The translations under genes were made by a program, and so were the position numbers. DNA of 64,000 nt from Macrophomina tecta. Its lineage: Eukaryota > Ascomycota > Dothideomycetes > Botryosphaeriales > Botryosphaeriaceae. Position 1 is the stretch's first letter. Each line of letters starts with the position of its first letter. The notes beneath the pieces were generated by a model, which was not told the DNA's origin, did no database searches, and worked only from the letters and a program-made list of their open reading frames with translations. Where the stretch lies: contig JAKSGN010000043.1 in NCBI GenBank assembly GCA_024180945.1, forward strand, positions 1,116,001 through 1,180,000, written 5' to 3'. Shown here one piece after another: positions 11,324 to 23,031 of the stretch.

Positions 11324-12804
11324 ATGAAGTTCTCCGATGCGGTTGCACCTTTGCTTTTAGTGGCATCCGGCGTTCAAGCCATAGATATTGACTGGACCAG
11401 CACAGGTTGGGCTCACCGCAATCTGCGGGCAAGACTTGTCACTGACGACACTGTTTTCAGATGCAATCAAAACAGCAATGAAGCCGGTTGCGAAGGGAAT
11501 GACGGATTGGTACCACGGCTACCGCGTGGGTGACGTGCCGGGAAACTTGCCAGACCCCTACCACTGGTGGCAAGCGGGGGCGATGTTTGGCGCGCTCGTC
11601 GACTACTGGCACTACACGGGAGACGATACGTACAACCAGTGGACCATAGAGGGCATGATACACCAAATCGGCGACAACTGGGACTACATGCCGGCCAACC
11701 AGTCCAAGTCGCTGGGAAACGACGACCAAGGATTCTGGGGGATGGCGGCAATGTCGGCAGCAGAGACGGGATTCCCCAACCCGCCAGACGACAAGCCCGG
11801 GTGGCTGGCGCTCGCGCAGGCCGTGTTCAACACGCAGTACCGCCGCTGGGACTCGTCGACGTGCGGCGGCGGCCTCCGGTGGCAGATCTACAGCTTCAAC
11901 AGGGGATACGACTACAAAAACACCATCACCGCGGGCTGCTTTTTCAACATTGCCTCGCGGCTGACAAGGTACACGGGCAACTCGACGTATGCGGAATGGG
12001 CCGACAAGACGTGGGACTGGATGGACACGCTCGGCTTGATCAACAGCGAGTACCACTTCTACGACGGCTCCGACTCCAAGATCAACTGCTCGGCCTTCGA
12101 CCGCACGCAGTGGACCTACAACGCGGGCATTTTCCTGCACGGCGCAGCCACCATGTGGAATATCGTAAGTCACAAACGGCGCCCGCGCATGCATTCTCAG
12201 CGCTAACAGGCTCGCGCAGAGCGCAGCCGAAGGCAACACGGAAAACGTGTGGAGGGAGCGCCTCACCGGCATCATTGGCGGGCTCTCCGTCTTCTTCGAC
12301 AGCAACATCATGGTCGAGAAGGCGTGCGAGACGGGCAACACGTGCAACATCGACCAGCGCACCTTCAAGGCCTACCTCGCGCGCTGGATGGCCGCGGCGA
12401 TCAAAGTCGCGCCGTGGACGGCGGAGCTGCTCCAGCCCTACCTCGAGGCGTCGCGCGCGGCGGCGGCGCTGGCCTGCAACGACAAGGGCGACGGCAGCGC
12501 CGAGTGCAGTCTGCGCTGGACCAGGGGCGGCTTTGACGGCACTAGCAGCGTCGGCATGGGCGAGAACATGGCGGCGCTGGAGATGATCGGGACCGCGCTC
12601 GTCGACGTCGTGCCGGGCCCGCTGACGAACGAGACGGGCGGCACCAGCCAGGGCGATCCGAATGCGGGCCTGTCGAGTCCGGATACGCCGACGGAGAATG
12701 TGGAGCCAATCAACACGGCGGACAGGGCGGGTGCCGCGATTATTACTATTTTGTTGCTGGGGTCGATGCTGGCGGGTGCGTATTGGATGTTGGCTTCGGA
12801 ATGA
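11324..12804 (+). CDS. GH76 Dfg5/Dcw1-like GPI-anchored alpha-1,6-mannanase
   Basis: Three exons (11324-11405, 11461-12164, 12220-12804) give 456 residues. Order: signal peptide (MKFSDAVAPLLLVASGVQA), a GH76 domain over most of the chain (DWYHGY, HWWQAGAMFGALVDYWHYTGD, then the NDDQGFWGMAAM block with the family's Asp-Asp catalytic pair, STCGGGLRWQI, and TYNAGIFLHGAATMWN), then a Ser/Thr/Asn-rich tail and a hydrophobic C-terminus (AAIITILLLGSMLAGAYWML) typical of GPI attachment. Dfg5/Dcw1 proteins sit at the plasma membrane and wall and are thought to cut GPI glycans to transfer proteins to beta-glucan. Family, length and ends all agree. The third intron boundary (after MWN) keeps phase. The gene looks intact. 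Confidence 0.9.
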
Positions 12805-14004
12805 GCACAAAAGAAGCGTGTTGTTTGTTCTTTGCACACGGCCACGTCTCTGTTTTATTTTTTTTTTTTTGGGGGGGCCATAGGGACTTTTTGCTCGGCC
12901 GCGGAGGGGTTCCGTGCGGCGGCTTATTATTCACAAATGATATCCTCTTTTCCTTTGCTGGAACATGTCAGTCGGTTTGTCTGCGTGTATATCCCAATAC
13001 TGCCTACATATGCTGATTTCAAAGCAGGCAACAATCGAGAAGACGCAGCGCATGGTAAAAAAAGACCCGACAGTTCCGTGCTCCGCCTCGTCAAGGACGG
13101 TTTTACCGAGCTGTTGATACTGATTGGCCTGGGACATTGGTGTCCGGCTTCGTCGGCAGCAGCCATCGCAGGAATGCGTAGTGCCCGCGGCAGGCCATTT
13201 TCACGTCATGCGGGGTGCAGGCCACTACAGCAAATACTCGCAGCTCGGATGGACACGAAAAGTCGATCAGCCGTCGCTGGTAGCAAATCAGTATCCTCCT
13301 TGCTCTCCTGCATTCGAGTCCAATGAGCCAACCAGCGAGAGAGTCGATGAGCGATGCTTTCCAGCTGGTTTACTCGCAGCGCATTCTGGCCGGCCTGCAG
13401 ACGGAAGGCGGCGCGGCAGCAGAGAGGCGCGGCGGGCCGGTTTCGTAGCGGAGTCAGAGCTGCGGCTAAACCCTGCGCGCTCGACGGGACAGAGGAGATC
13501 ATCCTGCCGGCCGGCAAGCGTCGTTCGGCATCAGAACTGATACCGAACTTGGTTTTATAGCAGTCGCGTTCACTAATACCCTAGCCAGCGGACAACGCGG
13601 AGCATTTGCAGAAGACTGGGACAGCATAAAAGCGCAGGAGGGAGAGCCGGGGAACGGCGGCCAGACAGCAGCCATCCAGACGCCAAGCCCATCTGCTCCA
13701 CATCTTATTGTTTATCCTTGCCCCAGGAGCTCTGACTTCAGACAAGCTCCAGCGATCCGACGTTCTTCGACGTGTCTGCTATATATTGTCGCCCTGCCAG
13801 GAACTGCCCTGGCTCTGCTCTCCCGCAAGAAGCGACAGCCAGGCTCCCACGAGCTCGTTCTATCATCTGCTGTCTGCGCGGGGCATCTTTGTCTCGTCTG
13901 CCCCGCGGGCCAGATACGCATTCCAAAACCCCCCCGCCCCAACGCGGCTCCACGACAGAACAATTCCCCTCCCCGGCAGATTCCAGTGGACCTAACTGCC
14001 CATC
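12805..14004. other. intergenic, 1.2 kb
   Basis: A T then G homopolymer run lies near 12856-12877, just after the mannanase gene. A CATAAAAG at 13625-13632 is a possible TATA element for the aldehyde dehydrogenase, followed by a C-rich leader. No gene was recognised. Confidence 0.5.
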
Positions 14005-15739
14005 ATGGCGGCCAGCGAGACCAATGGCATTGCCGACGAGATCGAGACTCGACTCTTCATCAACAACAAAGTACACAAACACCCCCAATGCGCAGTCAGC
14101 ACAAGACTGATCTCTTCCAACCCAGTTCGTCGAGTCCTCCGACGGCAAGACATTCCAGCTCCTCTCTCCGTCCACGCGCGAGCCCGTAGCCGACGGTCAG
14201 TCCCCGCGCCACTGCTCGCTCCCGCGCCCACCGTCTCACCAAAAGCCCTCACAGTCCACGAAGCCAGCATCGCTGACACCAATGCCGCCGTCGCCGCCGC
14301 CAAAGCCGCGCAGCCCGCCTGGGCCGCGCTGTCCCCCATCGCGCGCGCGGCGCCCATGCGCGCGCTTGCCGCCCTCCTGCGCTCCTCGCACGCGCAAATG
14401 GCGCGCTTGGAAGCGCTCTCCATGGGCCGCCCGCTCGCCACCTACTCCGACAACATGGCGTGCGCGTCCTTCTTCGAGACGAACGCGGGCGCCGCGTTGG
14501 AGGTACAGGGCATGACGAGCCTGAACACGCCGGGCATGCTGAACATGACGTTCCGCCAGCCGTTTGGCGTGGCGGCGGCCATCATTCCATGGAACTACCC
14601 GGCGATTTTCTTTGGCAGCAAGGTCGCGCCGATGGTGGCTGCGGGGAACACGGTTGTGCTGAAGAGCAGCGAGAAGGCGCCGTTGACGGTGAGTTTGGCG
14701 GTTTGCTTCTTCCTCCCCACCCCCCGCCCCTCTTGCCCCTCCGTTCCCGTTGATGGCGTGGGTGAGGGGATGGGATCCGTTTTCTTTTTTGGTGGCTCAG
14801 AACACTGATGCGCTTCGTGCGTCGCCTGCCCTCCAGTCGGCCTTCATCGCCCAGCTCATCGACAAGGCCGGCTTCCCGCCCGGCGTCATCAACGTGCTCC
14901 ACGGACACGGCGCCACCAGCGGCGCGACGCTGTCCTCGCACATGGACGTGCGCGTGCTCTCCTTCACCGGCTCCGGCCGCACCGGCCGCCTCATCAGCGA
15001 GGCCGCCGCGCGCTCGAATCTCAAGAACATCCACCTCGAGCTGGGCGGCAAGAGCCCGGCGCTGATCTTCGACGACGCCGACCTCGAGCGCGCCGCCGCC
15101 GACACGCAGCACAGCATGACGTTCAACAGCGGGCAGGTGTGCATGGCCAACTCGCGCATCTACGTGCAGGACACGGTCGCCGACGCCTTCGTCGCCGCGT
15201 TCAAGGCGCGGTACGCGGGCGTGCGCGTCGGCGCGGCGACCGAGCAGAGCACGCAGATGGGGCCCGTGGCCGATGCGGCGCAGTACGAGACGATCAGCAG
15301 GTACATCGGGCTGGCCAAGGAGGCGGGCGGAACGCTCGTGCTCGGCGACGCGGGCGGCCGGCATCAAGATGCAGACAAGGGCTATTTCATCGGCCCGCAC
15401 ATTTTCACGGACCTGCCCGAGGACTCGCTCCCGGTGAAGGAGGAGATTTTTGGGCCCGTGGTGAGTATTGGCGTGTTTAAGACGGAGGAGGAGGCGCTGC
15501 AGAAGGCGAACGATACTGAATTTGGGTTGTATGCGGCCGTGTATACCAAGGACATTAGCCGCGCCATCCGTGTCGCGAAGGGGCTGGAGTCGGGGACTGT
15601 GGGTGTGAATTGCACGAGCCCGACGCTGGCGGTGGACATGCCGTTTGGCGGGTATAAGAGTAGTGGTGTGGGTAGGGAGGGGTTGAAGCACAGCTTGAAC
15701 AACTTCTTGGAGGAGAAGACGGTGTTGATCAAGCTCTGA
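14005..15739 (+). CDS. NAD(P)-dependent aldehyde dehydrogenase
   Basis: Four exons (14005-14070, 14126-14195, 14255-14688, 14837-15739) give 490 residues, the usual ALDH length. Motifs: an N-terminal strand (FINNKFVESSDGKTFQL), PFGVAAAIIPWNYP, KVAPMVAAGNTVVLKSSEKAPLT, FTGSGRTGR of the Rossmann fold, catalytic Glu in LELGGKSP, catalytic Cys in NSGQVCMANSRI, EEIFGPVVSIGVF, and the C-terminal MPFGGYKSSGVGRE. It oxidises an aldehyde to the acid with NAD(P)+, probably in the cytosol since no targeting signal is seen; the substrate is not predictable. All boundaries keep phase. It lies alone between the mannanase and a P450, so no pathway link is claimed. Confidence 0.93.
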
Positions 15740-16749
15740 GGAACGGCTAGCTACGCGAATTGTACGAGAATCAGGCAATGTGGGCCCGCATGGAGCCGGA
15801 AATCCCGTCATGTGACTAAGACTGAGGCAATGAGAGCACCAGCAGAATTGTCCCGTGCAGGCCCTTGCAGGTGAAAGAAGCAACGCAGTCCCTAGCCTTC
15901 CCCGCATTGATCGCCTCTGGGGCTCCGGAAAGTGATGCAGGAAAATTTGACTTCAGACTTTTCTGTCTGATTTTTCTGACATGGTATCTGTGCGTAGATT
16001 GTTGTTTTATTGTTCCCCGCATCGCTGAATCCCACCTGACGGCACGTACACTTCACATGGTGTACTGCTGGAGAAGACGTATCGCGAATAAGTGCAGTAA
16101 AAGTGGGACCAAGCGGCATTCCAGCCACCGCCCAAGCTATGTGTTTGGTGCTGACGGTGGCCGTTTATACTCCCGGGAATTTTAACGAGCTGCGAACCTT
16201 ACGCAAATCTTGTGGCCAAAGGGGGCAGTCGGCGTGCGAAGGTCTTCCTTCGCAGATGCGTCCGGCCTGAGTAGCGCTATGACACGCCTTGGCATCTTCA
16301 CTGGTCCGCCTTCTTCGGGTTCTTCCTGGCTTCCACGCTGCTGATCACTTCCGATGCACCATTTCGATTGTTTGGTGACTCTCGTTCTTCGGGGGCATAT
16401 TCCACATCAGGAAATCTGCACGATGCAGAAAAGTGACAAGCCTCAGGTGGAGGCCGGACACCGCTTGTGCATGCATGCAGTGCGAGATACCAAACCCCAC
16501 ATGCCGTGGCCCGCGAGCAGCGTGGCGCCATGCAGCTACAGCGGCTTCCATTGCCATCCTTGAATGGCGCGCCGGATCGCTCTCCGCCATTTGTAATGGG
16601 CATAAGCTTGGTTTTAGGACTCCACGATAGTCGTCGCCCAACACGCCACTGCTGCGTTACTTGCCCAAACCGCTTCGCCTTCCTGGCTGTTCCAGAAGAG
16701 GGGTACGGCTATTGCATCCATGCGCATGATGTAGCTCCAAAATATTAAA
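15740..16749. other. intergenic, 1 kb
   Basis: No gene or motif recognised between the aldehyde dehydrogenase and the P450, which are transcribed in the same direction. Confidence 0.5.
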
Positions 16750-18814
16750 ATGGCTGTGATGTCCCAACTTCCAGTCTCCTTGAAGCTCTCACCAACCTGC
16801 TACACCATGACCGGAACTCCACTCTTCGCCTACGGGGCCGCCGCCCTCCTGGGCGTGATCTCCCATATCGGCTACTTCAACCGCTCCGAGCACCACCTCT
16901 ACGCCACTAGATACATGCAACTCCTCCTGCTCACCTACGCCCTCGGCGCCTTCCTCCTCACGCGCCTGAACGACCAACCCCTCCCCTCTGCCCTTTCCTC
17001 TATGGCCCTCCTCACCACCTCCTACCTCACCGGCCTGTACGCTTCCCTCCTCACCTACCGCGCCTTCCTCCACCCGCTCAACAAATTCCCCGGCCCCCTC
17101 GCCGCCCGGCTCACCTCCCTCTGGCTGCCGCTCCACACGCAGCGCTCGCAAGCCTACAAGACGGTCCACCGCCTGCACCAGCAGCACGGCGCCTTCGTGC
17201 GCGTCGGCTCCAACGAGCTCTCGATCGCGCACCCGGACGCGATCCCTCTGATCTACGGCTTCGGCAGCCGCTGCACCAAGGGCGACTGGTACGACAGCGA
17301 CAAGCCGCTGACCAGCATGCACACCAGCCGCGACCGCGCCTACCACGACGCGCGGCGGCGCGTGTGGGGCGCGGCCTTCAACGACAAGGCCGTGCGCGGC
17401 TACGAGACGCGGGTGCAGCGGTTCAGCGCGTCGTTGGTGCGGCAGCTGGGCGCGTTTGGCGGCGGCGCGGTCGACGTAAGCGCCTGGTTCAACTACTTGT
17501 CGTACGACGTGATGGGCGATCTGGCGTTTGGGAAGAGCTTTGGCATGCTCGAGAGGGGCGAGGAGCATTTTGCGGTCAATCTGCTGAACGAGGGGATGCA
17601 GCCGTTTGCGTTGATGCGTAAGTTCATTGAAAGATGCGGTCTGCGCGCGAGGGGAAAAGGCCCTGAGACTAATGCTTGGGTTGCTGGCAGTTCCGGCTTG
17701 GGCTTTCCGCCTTTTGGCTGCGATTCCAGGCGCTGCGGCTGGGTACTGGAAGTTCATCAAGTACTGCTCCGACCAGCTGGACGAGCGGATGAAGACGAAG
17801 CCGGAAGACCCGGACATCATGTCTGCGCTGGTCGAGCCGCTCAAGGAAAAGCAGCTTACGGAGCTGGAGCTTAAGATGCTTCAGGCGGATTCGCGCTTGG
17901 TTATTGTCGCCGGCAGGTAAGTGACGAGCTTGCTCATGAGCTGTGGATTTGGCCCGCTTCTTGCTCTTCGTCCGACGCCTTTGTCCGCGCGCTCTCGCTG
18001 TAGCGATCCACATACCTCATTGGCTTGGGGATATTGTGGTCTCGGGTAGTTCCCACATGTCCCCCTTTGTCGTTTGCTCCGTTCCATCATACCCAAGGAC
18101 CGGAACGCCCCCCTCCACAAATGCTCCAACCAACAAACCATCCCTGCCGTGAAAGAAGACACCCAAAAGCGCCCTCCATGAGCAAGAGCAGACCCAACAC
18201 AAGCTAATTTCCCTGCCAGCGACACCACCGCTGCCACCCTCACACACATCTTCTACCACCTGGCCGCACAGCCCGCCCACCAAGCCCGCCTCCTCGCCGA
18301 ACTGCGCCCACACCTCCAACCCGACGGCTCGCTGCACCACTGCGACCTCCAAGACCTGCCTCACCTCAACGGCGTAATCAACGAAGCGCTGCGACTACAT
18401 CCCGCCGTCCCGACGGCCCTACAGCGCCTGACGCCTCCCGAAGGCCTGACCGTGGCGGGCACGCACATACCCGGCAACGCGGTCGTGTGGTGCCCGGCGT
18501 ACGCGATCGGGCGTAGCGTCGAGGCGTACGTAGAGCCCGAGGCGTTCTTGCCCGAGCGGTGGTACGACGAGGGGAAGAAGGGGTGGGTAAGGAATGAGAA
18601 GGCATTTGCGCCGTTTAGCATGGGGGTTTACGGGTGTGTGGGGAGGCCGTTGGCGATGATGGAGTTGCGGTTGGTGGTCGCGAAGGTGGTAGCGGCGTTT
18701 GAGGTGGGGTTTGCCGAGGGGGAGACGGGCGAGGACTTGTTGGAGGGGAGTCGGGATCATTTTACCTTTGAGTGTGGGAGGTTGAGGCTGTCCTTTAAGG
18801 AGCGGTGCGGCTGA
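16750..18814 (+). CDS. cytochrome P450 with multi-helix N-terminus
   Basis: Three exons (16750-17617, 17691-17916, 18220-18814) give 562 residues. The N-terminus has about three hydrophobic helices before the Pro-rich hinge (LNKFPGPLAARLTSLW), more than the single anchor of most P450s. Then come the I-helix AGSDTTAAT, formed across the second splice site, ExxR as NEALRLHP, a PERW block (FLPERWY), and the heme-binding FSMGVYGCVGRP with the Cys ligand. It is an ER-bound heme monooxygenase that needs a P450 reductase; the substrate is unknown. The second intron (17917-18219) is 303 bp, several times longer than its neighbours. A start at 16807 (MTGTPLF) is an alternative and would remove 19 residues. 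Confidence 0.9.
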
Positions 18815-19106
18815 TTCGCCGGATAGCGCGTTGAGATGCAGGGAGTATTGTAAGTCAGGGAGCAAATGAGGGTAAGAGACGGAGAGGTAAGCAGCCGCGT
18901 CAGGGTAGCTCGCTCTCGTGTGTGTCTCCCGTTCTCTTTGTTAGGGCAGCCCATTGGATTCTGAGCGTTTTCCATCCTAACCAATACCCGAGGATGATAT
19001 CTGTTCTTCCAAACGTCACAAATGCTGCATCTGTGTCATGATATACTATCTTAAAAGAGTCAACTACGAGATCAAGTACTTCCATCGCCAAGAAGTAATA
19101 CTGAGT

Positions 19107-20347
19107 TCATCCTGCTGCTGAAGCTGTCTCAAATGTTGCGCCCAAAGCAGGAGCAGATATCGAAGCCGCCTTTCTCTCCCGATCCAACATAAATACGAAG
19201 CCGTCCAAGTCCTTCGCATCCCATTTGAGTCTATTGACGTCCGCCCAGGTAACACAAGTTGGCGTGCCCTGATCCACCGGCGCGGTCCTATCCTGAAAAA
19301 CAGCACTAAATGCCTGCTTCCTTCCGCCATCTGCCACATCCTCCCTCAAATCCATAGGATACAGCCGAAAATCCAACTCCACCGCCACGATTCCACTCAT
19401 CCGTGCCACCTCCTCCCGCCAGTCTGTCCCGGCAACAACCAACCTCTACCCCGGGATCCGGGTGCGGGTGAGGCCGAGCGGGGTGAAGAGCTTTTCCTCG
19501 AGCGCGGGGTCGAAGGGCTGGCCGGTGAGGTTTTCGGCCGCGTAGGCGAGAGGCTGGAATGCGGCGTGTGAGAAGGTGGGGGTTATGTCAGGGAGATATA
19601 GAGGCGGCTGCGCGGCGAATGTGCGGACGAAGTCTGGAGGACGGTGTCGGTTCTCGTGGCCGCGCTGCGTTGCCGGCAGGATGGAGTGGCGTGACGAACT
19701 GTCTCTGAGACATGGCTCGTTTAGGTTGCATGCCTGCGCCGTTTGCTTCTCGTCAGTGAAGCTCTGTTTCTCAAGAGCGATGGTGACGTATGTACAATCA
19801 CTGGTGATTCCGGACATGTGGCTGGCCAATGCCCCCAAAGTAATCTCATCCCATTCCGCCCGGCTCAAAGCGTCCGCACCAGTTGAGCTTCCTCCTGAAA
19901 CCTTGCGCTCAGGCACGAACTGTTTAGTGGGCCTATGCCAAACCTCGGATCCGGCCTCAGCAAGGAGTGCATACACACTGAAGTGCTGAGTTAGAGCACC
20001 AACCGGGTACAATGTATCATCATTCGCATTCCCGAATCAGTTCGCTGTAGAGGGTGCTGTATGGTGATATTCATAGAAGAATGGTGTGCTGATGTAGAAC
20101 CAGCGAGCAGGGCGATACTGAAGCTCGTGGTTGGCGGCCTGATTGGTCCGAAGTCGCCGTCTCCCGCTTCCAAATAGCCATCCAGCTCTTTTGTGAAGTT
20201 CGAAAGTGCTTCTTTGATGGCGGCTGAAGATGGATCGATGCGAGGTGCTGGAAAGAAGGGGCCAAGAAGTGGACAAGGCTGAGATTCAGCCATAGCAGTA
20301 CTCGCTACTACGGCGGCAATGAGCAATATTAAAATGCGGTTCGCCAT
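19107..20347 (-). pseudogene. beta-lactamase-like serine hydrolase, decayed
   Basis: Pieces of a fungal beta-lactamase-related (penicillin-binding fold) protein lie in order: signal peptide (MANRILILLIAAVVAS) and GPFFPAPR near 20347-20250; the TTSFSI strand; a frame slip near 20100; STPFFYEYHHTAP ending at a TGA near 20043; then YPVGALTQHFSVYALLAE, WDEITLGALASHMSGI, FSHAAFQPLAYAAENLTG and PLGLTRT; a gap where the rest of the catalytic domain should be; and the C-terminal DFRLYP...CVTWADVN domain up to 19107. The SxxK active-site motif reads ALTQ, so both the nucleophile Ser and the Lys are gone, and the YSN motif reads FSH. Stop, frameshift, deletion and active-site loss together make this a pseudogene. 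Confidence 0.85.
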
Positions 20348-21751
20348 GTTGATGGCAGATGGCTTTGAGCAACAGCTCCTATGAGGCTCTGCATTTCATG
20401 ATGATGAGCGTCCAGGCGATGTTAAATAGTGGGCCGGTGGTCTTCGCATAGACTGCGCTTGCGCCTCCGCTGTGAACATATATGATAATATCGATACTGA
20501 AGCACAGCAGGAAAGGAGATATCATTTGTGCGCCTTGATGCTTCGTGCGTGTGATTAAAACCAATGAATAACGTCCAGCCCTGTTGGAGGGTGGGAATGT
20601 GAGTGGAGTCAGACAAGGACACGGGTACGGACATGGACACGGACACGGGGAGAATAGGCAGCGATGCATGGCGATTTGAGCACTTGAGGCCCCGCATACT
20701 GTCCACAGGGCAACATTTGCTAATGCAAGTCAGACTATTCCAAAGGAGGCCGTTGCTTAGAATACCTTCATACGGCGATCAGTCCGGTTATAGATGCACA
20801 GGAAGCTACAATTTGAAATCAGGATTCCCCGTTAAAGCAGTTGACTCGTGAAAATTCTGGGTAGGTGGATGCATTTGTCTCATAACACTGTTGCAACCAA
20901 GCAGTTGCATAATATAAAAACAAGGAAGAAAATATAGGTAATGCATCATCGAATAGTTCAATATTTGAGGAGAGAAGAAACCACACAAGATATTGGGACG
21001 GCCATGAGCAGTCGCCTTACACCATGGCGTTGGCCAATGTGCAGGTACGAGACCCGTTTCAGGAAAATTACAGCCTGCCCATATCTTGAGAGGTTGAAGT
21101 ATTCCTCCGGGCACGGATTTCTACAAAGACTGGTCACTCATTCGTCCGGGAGAGTGCTACAAAGCCCCAACAAGTGTTCGCGTTTGTCGTTGCAACATCT
21201 TGAGAGATGATCCTACAACGGGTATTCAATCCTGCCGTTGCCCATTAGGACGGAACTCCAAAAGGTTCATGAGTTGAATCAAAGTAGAAAGAGGATAGTG
21301 ATCAATATACCACTTAGCATCCTCCTGGTATATCACAACACAATCGTGATAGCATCATGGGATGAACGAAAGTATATTAGCCTCTAGTATATGACGGGAA
21401 CGAAGGTGATTATATGTCCGAAGGCCAGCTTCCCAATAAAATCTACCCCGCAGCACGAGCGCCGTTTCTTTATGCACGCCACACGTCTAATGCCATGAGA
21501 CAAACATACTCGCAGTCGCGGTGCTTTATGTCGTAGATCGTTACATCATACTGCGTCTTCGGGGGGGGGGGTTTGAAGTGATCGTCGGATGACGTGCATC
21601 GATCCCCGCTCGAGGTGGCCGGGTTCTTGGTTTTGTGGATTGTTTTGAGCGAGTGGCTCCCTTCCGAGTAGAGTTTGCGACGGCAAGACCCTTCCTTGCG
21701 ATGGAAAGGCTTGGCCGCGGAGCGGGCGGAAGAAGTTTTTTTTTTTTAATA
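20348..21751. other. intergenic, 1.4 kb
   Basis: No gene recognised. A short (GGACAC)-like repeat lies near 20618-20650 and a G homopolymer near 21562-21571. Confidence 0.5.
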
Positions 21752-22035
21752 CTATATCTGCGGGCAGGTGCTGCAGCTGACGTGGCCGCAATTGGTGCAT
21801 TGGTTGGAGTAGACTCCCTGGTGGTCGGTCCAGCACTTGCAGCATGTCTTTTTGCCGCATCGTTAGCATCAAGCTCCGCCCTGGTGTTCGGAAGAGCGTG
21901 TCTTACCCACGAGTCAGGAGGGTACCCGTTTACTGGTCCACTTCCTGCGCCGTTGTTGGATGGGTCATGGTTGTGTCGGTTGGCCATTGTGGTGTATCGT
22001 TGCAAGTTTTGCGACTCAGGCTTCGAACGGTCCAT
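21752..22035 (-). CDS. 74-residue Cys/His zinc-binding protein
   Basis: Exon 1 (22035-21907) ends in ...PPDSW; an intron (21848-21906, donor GTAAG, branch CTAAC, acceptor AAG) leads to exon 2 (21847-21752), which reads TCCKCWTDH, then NQCTNCGHVSCSTC and stops. The spliced protein thus ends in W-xCCxC...QCxxCGHxxCxxC, a compact pattern of about eight Cys and two or three His that can hold one or two zinc ions. Many Pezizomycotina encode such short proteins with a Trp before the first Cys pair; no function is known to me. Without the intron the frame reads into a low-complexity Arg/Pro tail, so the gene is easy to miss. The N-terminus is uncertain: starts at 21987 or 22146 are also in frame. 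Confidence 0.65.
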
Positions 22036-23031
22036 AGTTGCAGATGCTACGGGGGATTTGATTTCGTGATGTTGCTCCTGTGGATTTCCCTTCCAGGAGA
22101 GATGGCAGATGTTGCGGGAAGTGAATGTGCCCTGCCTTTTGAACACCAGTTCTTAAACTGTTGGGTGCGCGGGGCTCGAACGCTGGCGTGAGAGTTTTGT
22201 ACGCTGAGTTAAGTTTCGGTGTTTCTGGTGAGCTGATGTTGGATGGGATGTCCGGTCTTGCGAGGCCCTTTATATGAGACACAGTGTTGGAGCTGTGTTT
22301 GGGGGGGACAAGAGCGTTGTGATAGGCAGGATAAGGTTACAACGCCTGTGCGCTTTGAACAATGAGAAGGCCTATCATGGGGAATTTATTATATACCCGG
22401 CGTTTCACCATTCCAATGTCGTTCAATTTCCGCGTGTTCCGGGAATGCTCTTCTTCAGTGAGGCGCTCGGGACGGTTATTGCTGGATCCAACGCGAACAC
22501 TGGGCCGCGTCGTGGTCGTAATCGCTTTCCCGCAGATAGAGAGTACCGAGTCAGTGGCAGAGAAGCGCAGGAGGCCGATGGCTGGAAAGCTGGCGCGAGG
22601 AAGAGCTTGACAAGAAGACGCGAGGCAGATTTCCCATCCGAGAGGCATGGGCAAGTCAACAAAAACGCATCGGCGAGGCTGTTCTACAGCGATCTGGGGG
22701 CGGAGAAGGTGGGCCAATGGGGAAGGATGGCATGCTAAACAAAATGTTTCCAAGGAGCAAACGCCGCAAGGCGCCGAGCGGACTGGCCAATAACGGCATT
22801 AAACCTACGGAGAAGATGGTGAGACACAAGCCTGCCAATCACGTCCGTGCTCGCCTTAAGACCTGGAATCCCGCCGGTGATGACTACCCATTTCACAGCT
22901 GGAGCTTTCATATGCTTCTCTTCATTTCCTAAGCTCGTGCGCGGGAGCTGGCGCAGCAACATGAGCCTGTGCACTGCCTGGCCTCCGGGCAGCGCCCCGT
23001 CGTCCAACCGCGGACGCTTTGCCAGACGGGC
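22036..23031. other. intergenic, 1 kb
   Basis: No gene recognised between the zinc-binding protein and the SDR, both on the minus strand. Confidence 0.5.

Noticed and set aside
22150..22185. Minus-strand GTTCGAGCC resembling a tRNA T-loop/B box
   Set aside because: No pairing acceptor stem, D-arm or anticodon arm can be drawn upstream.
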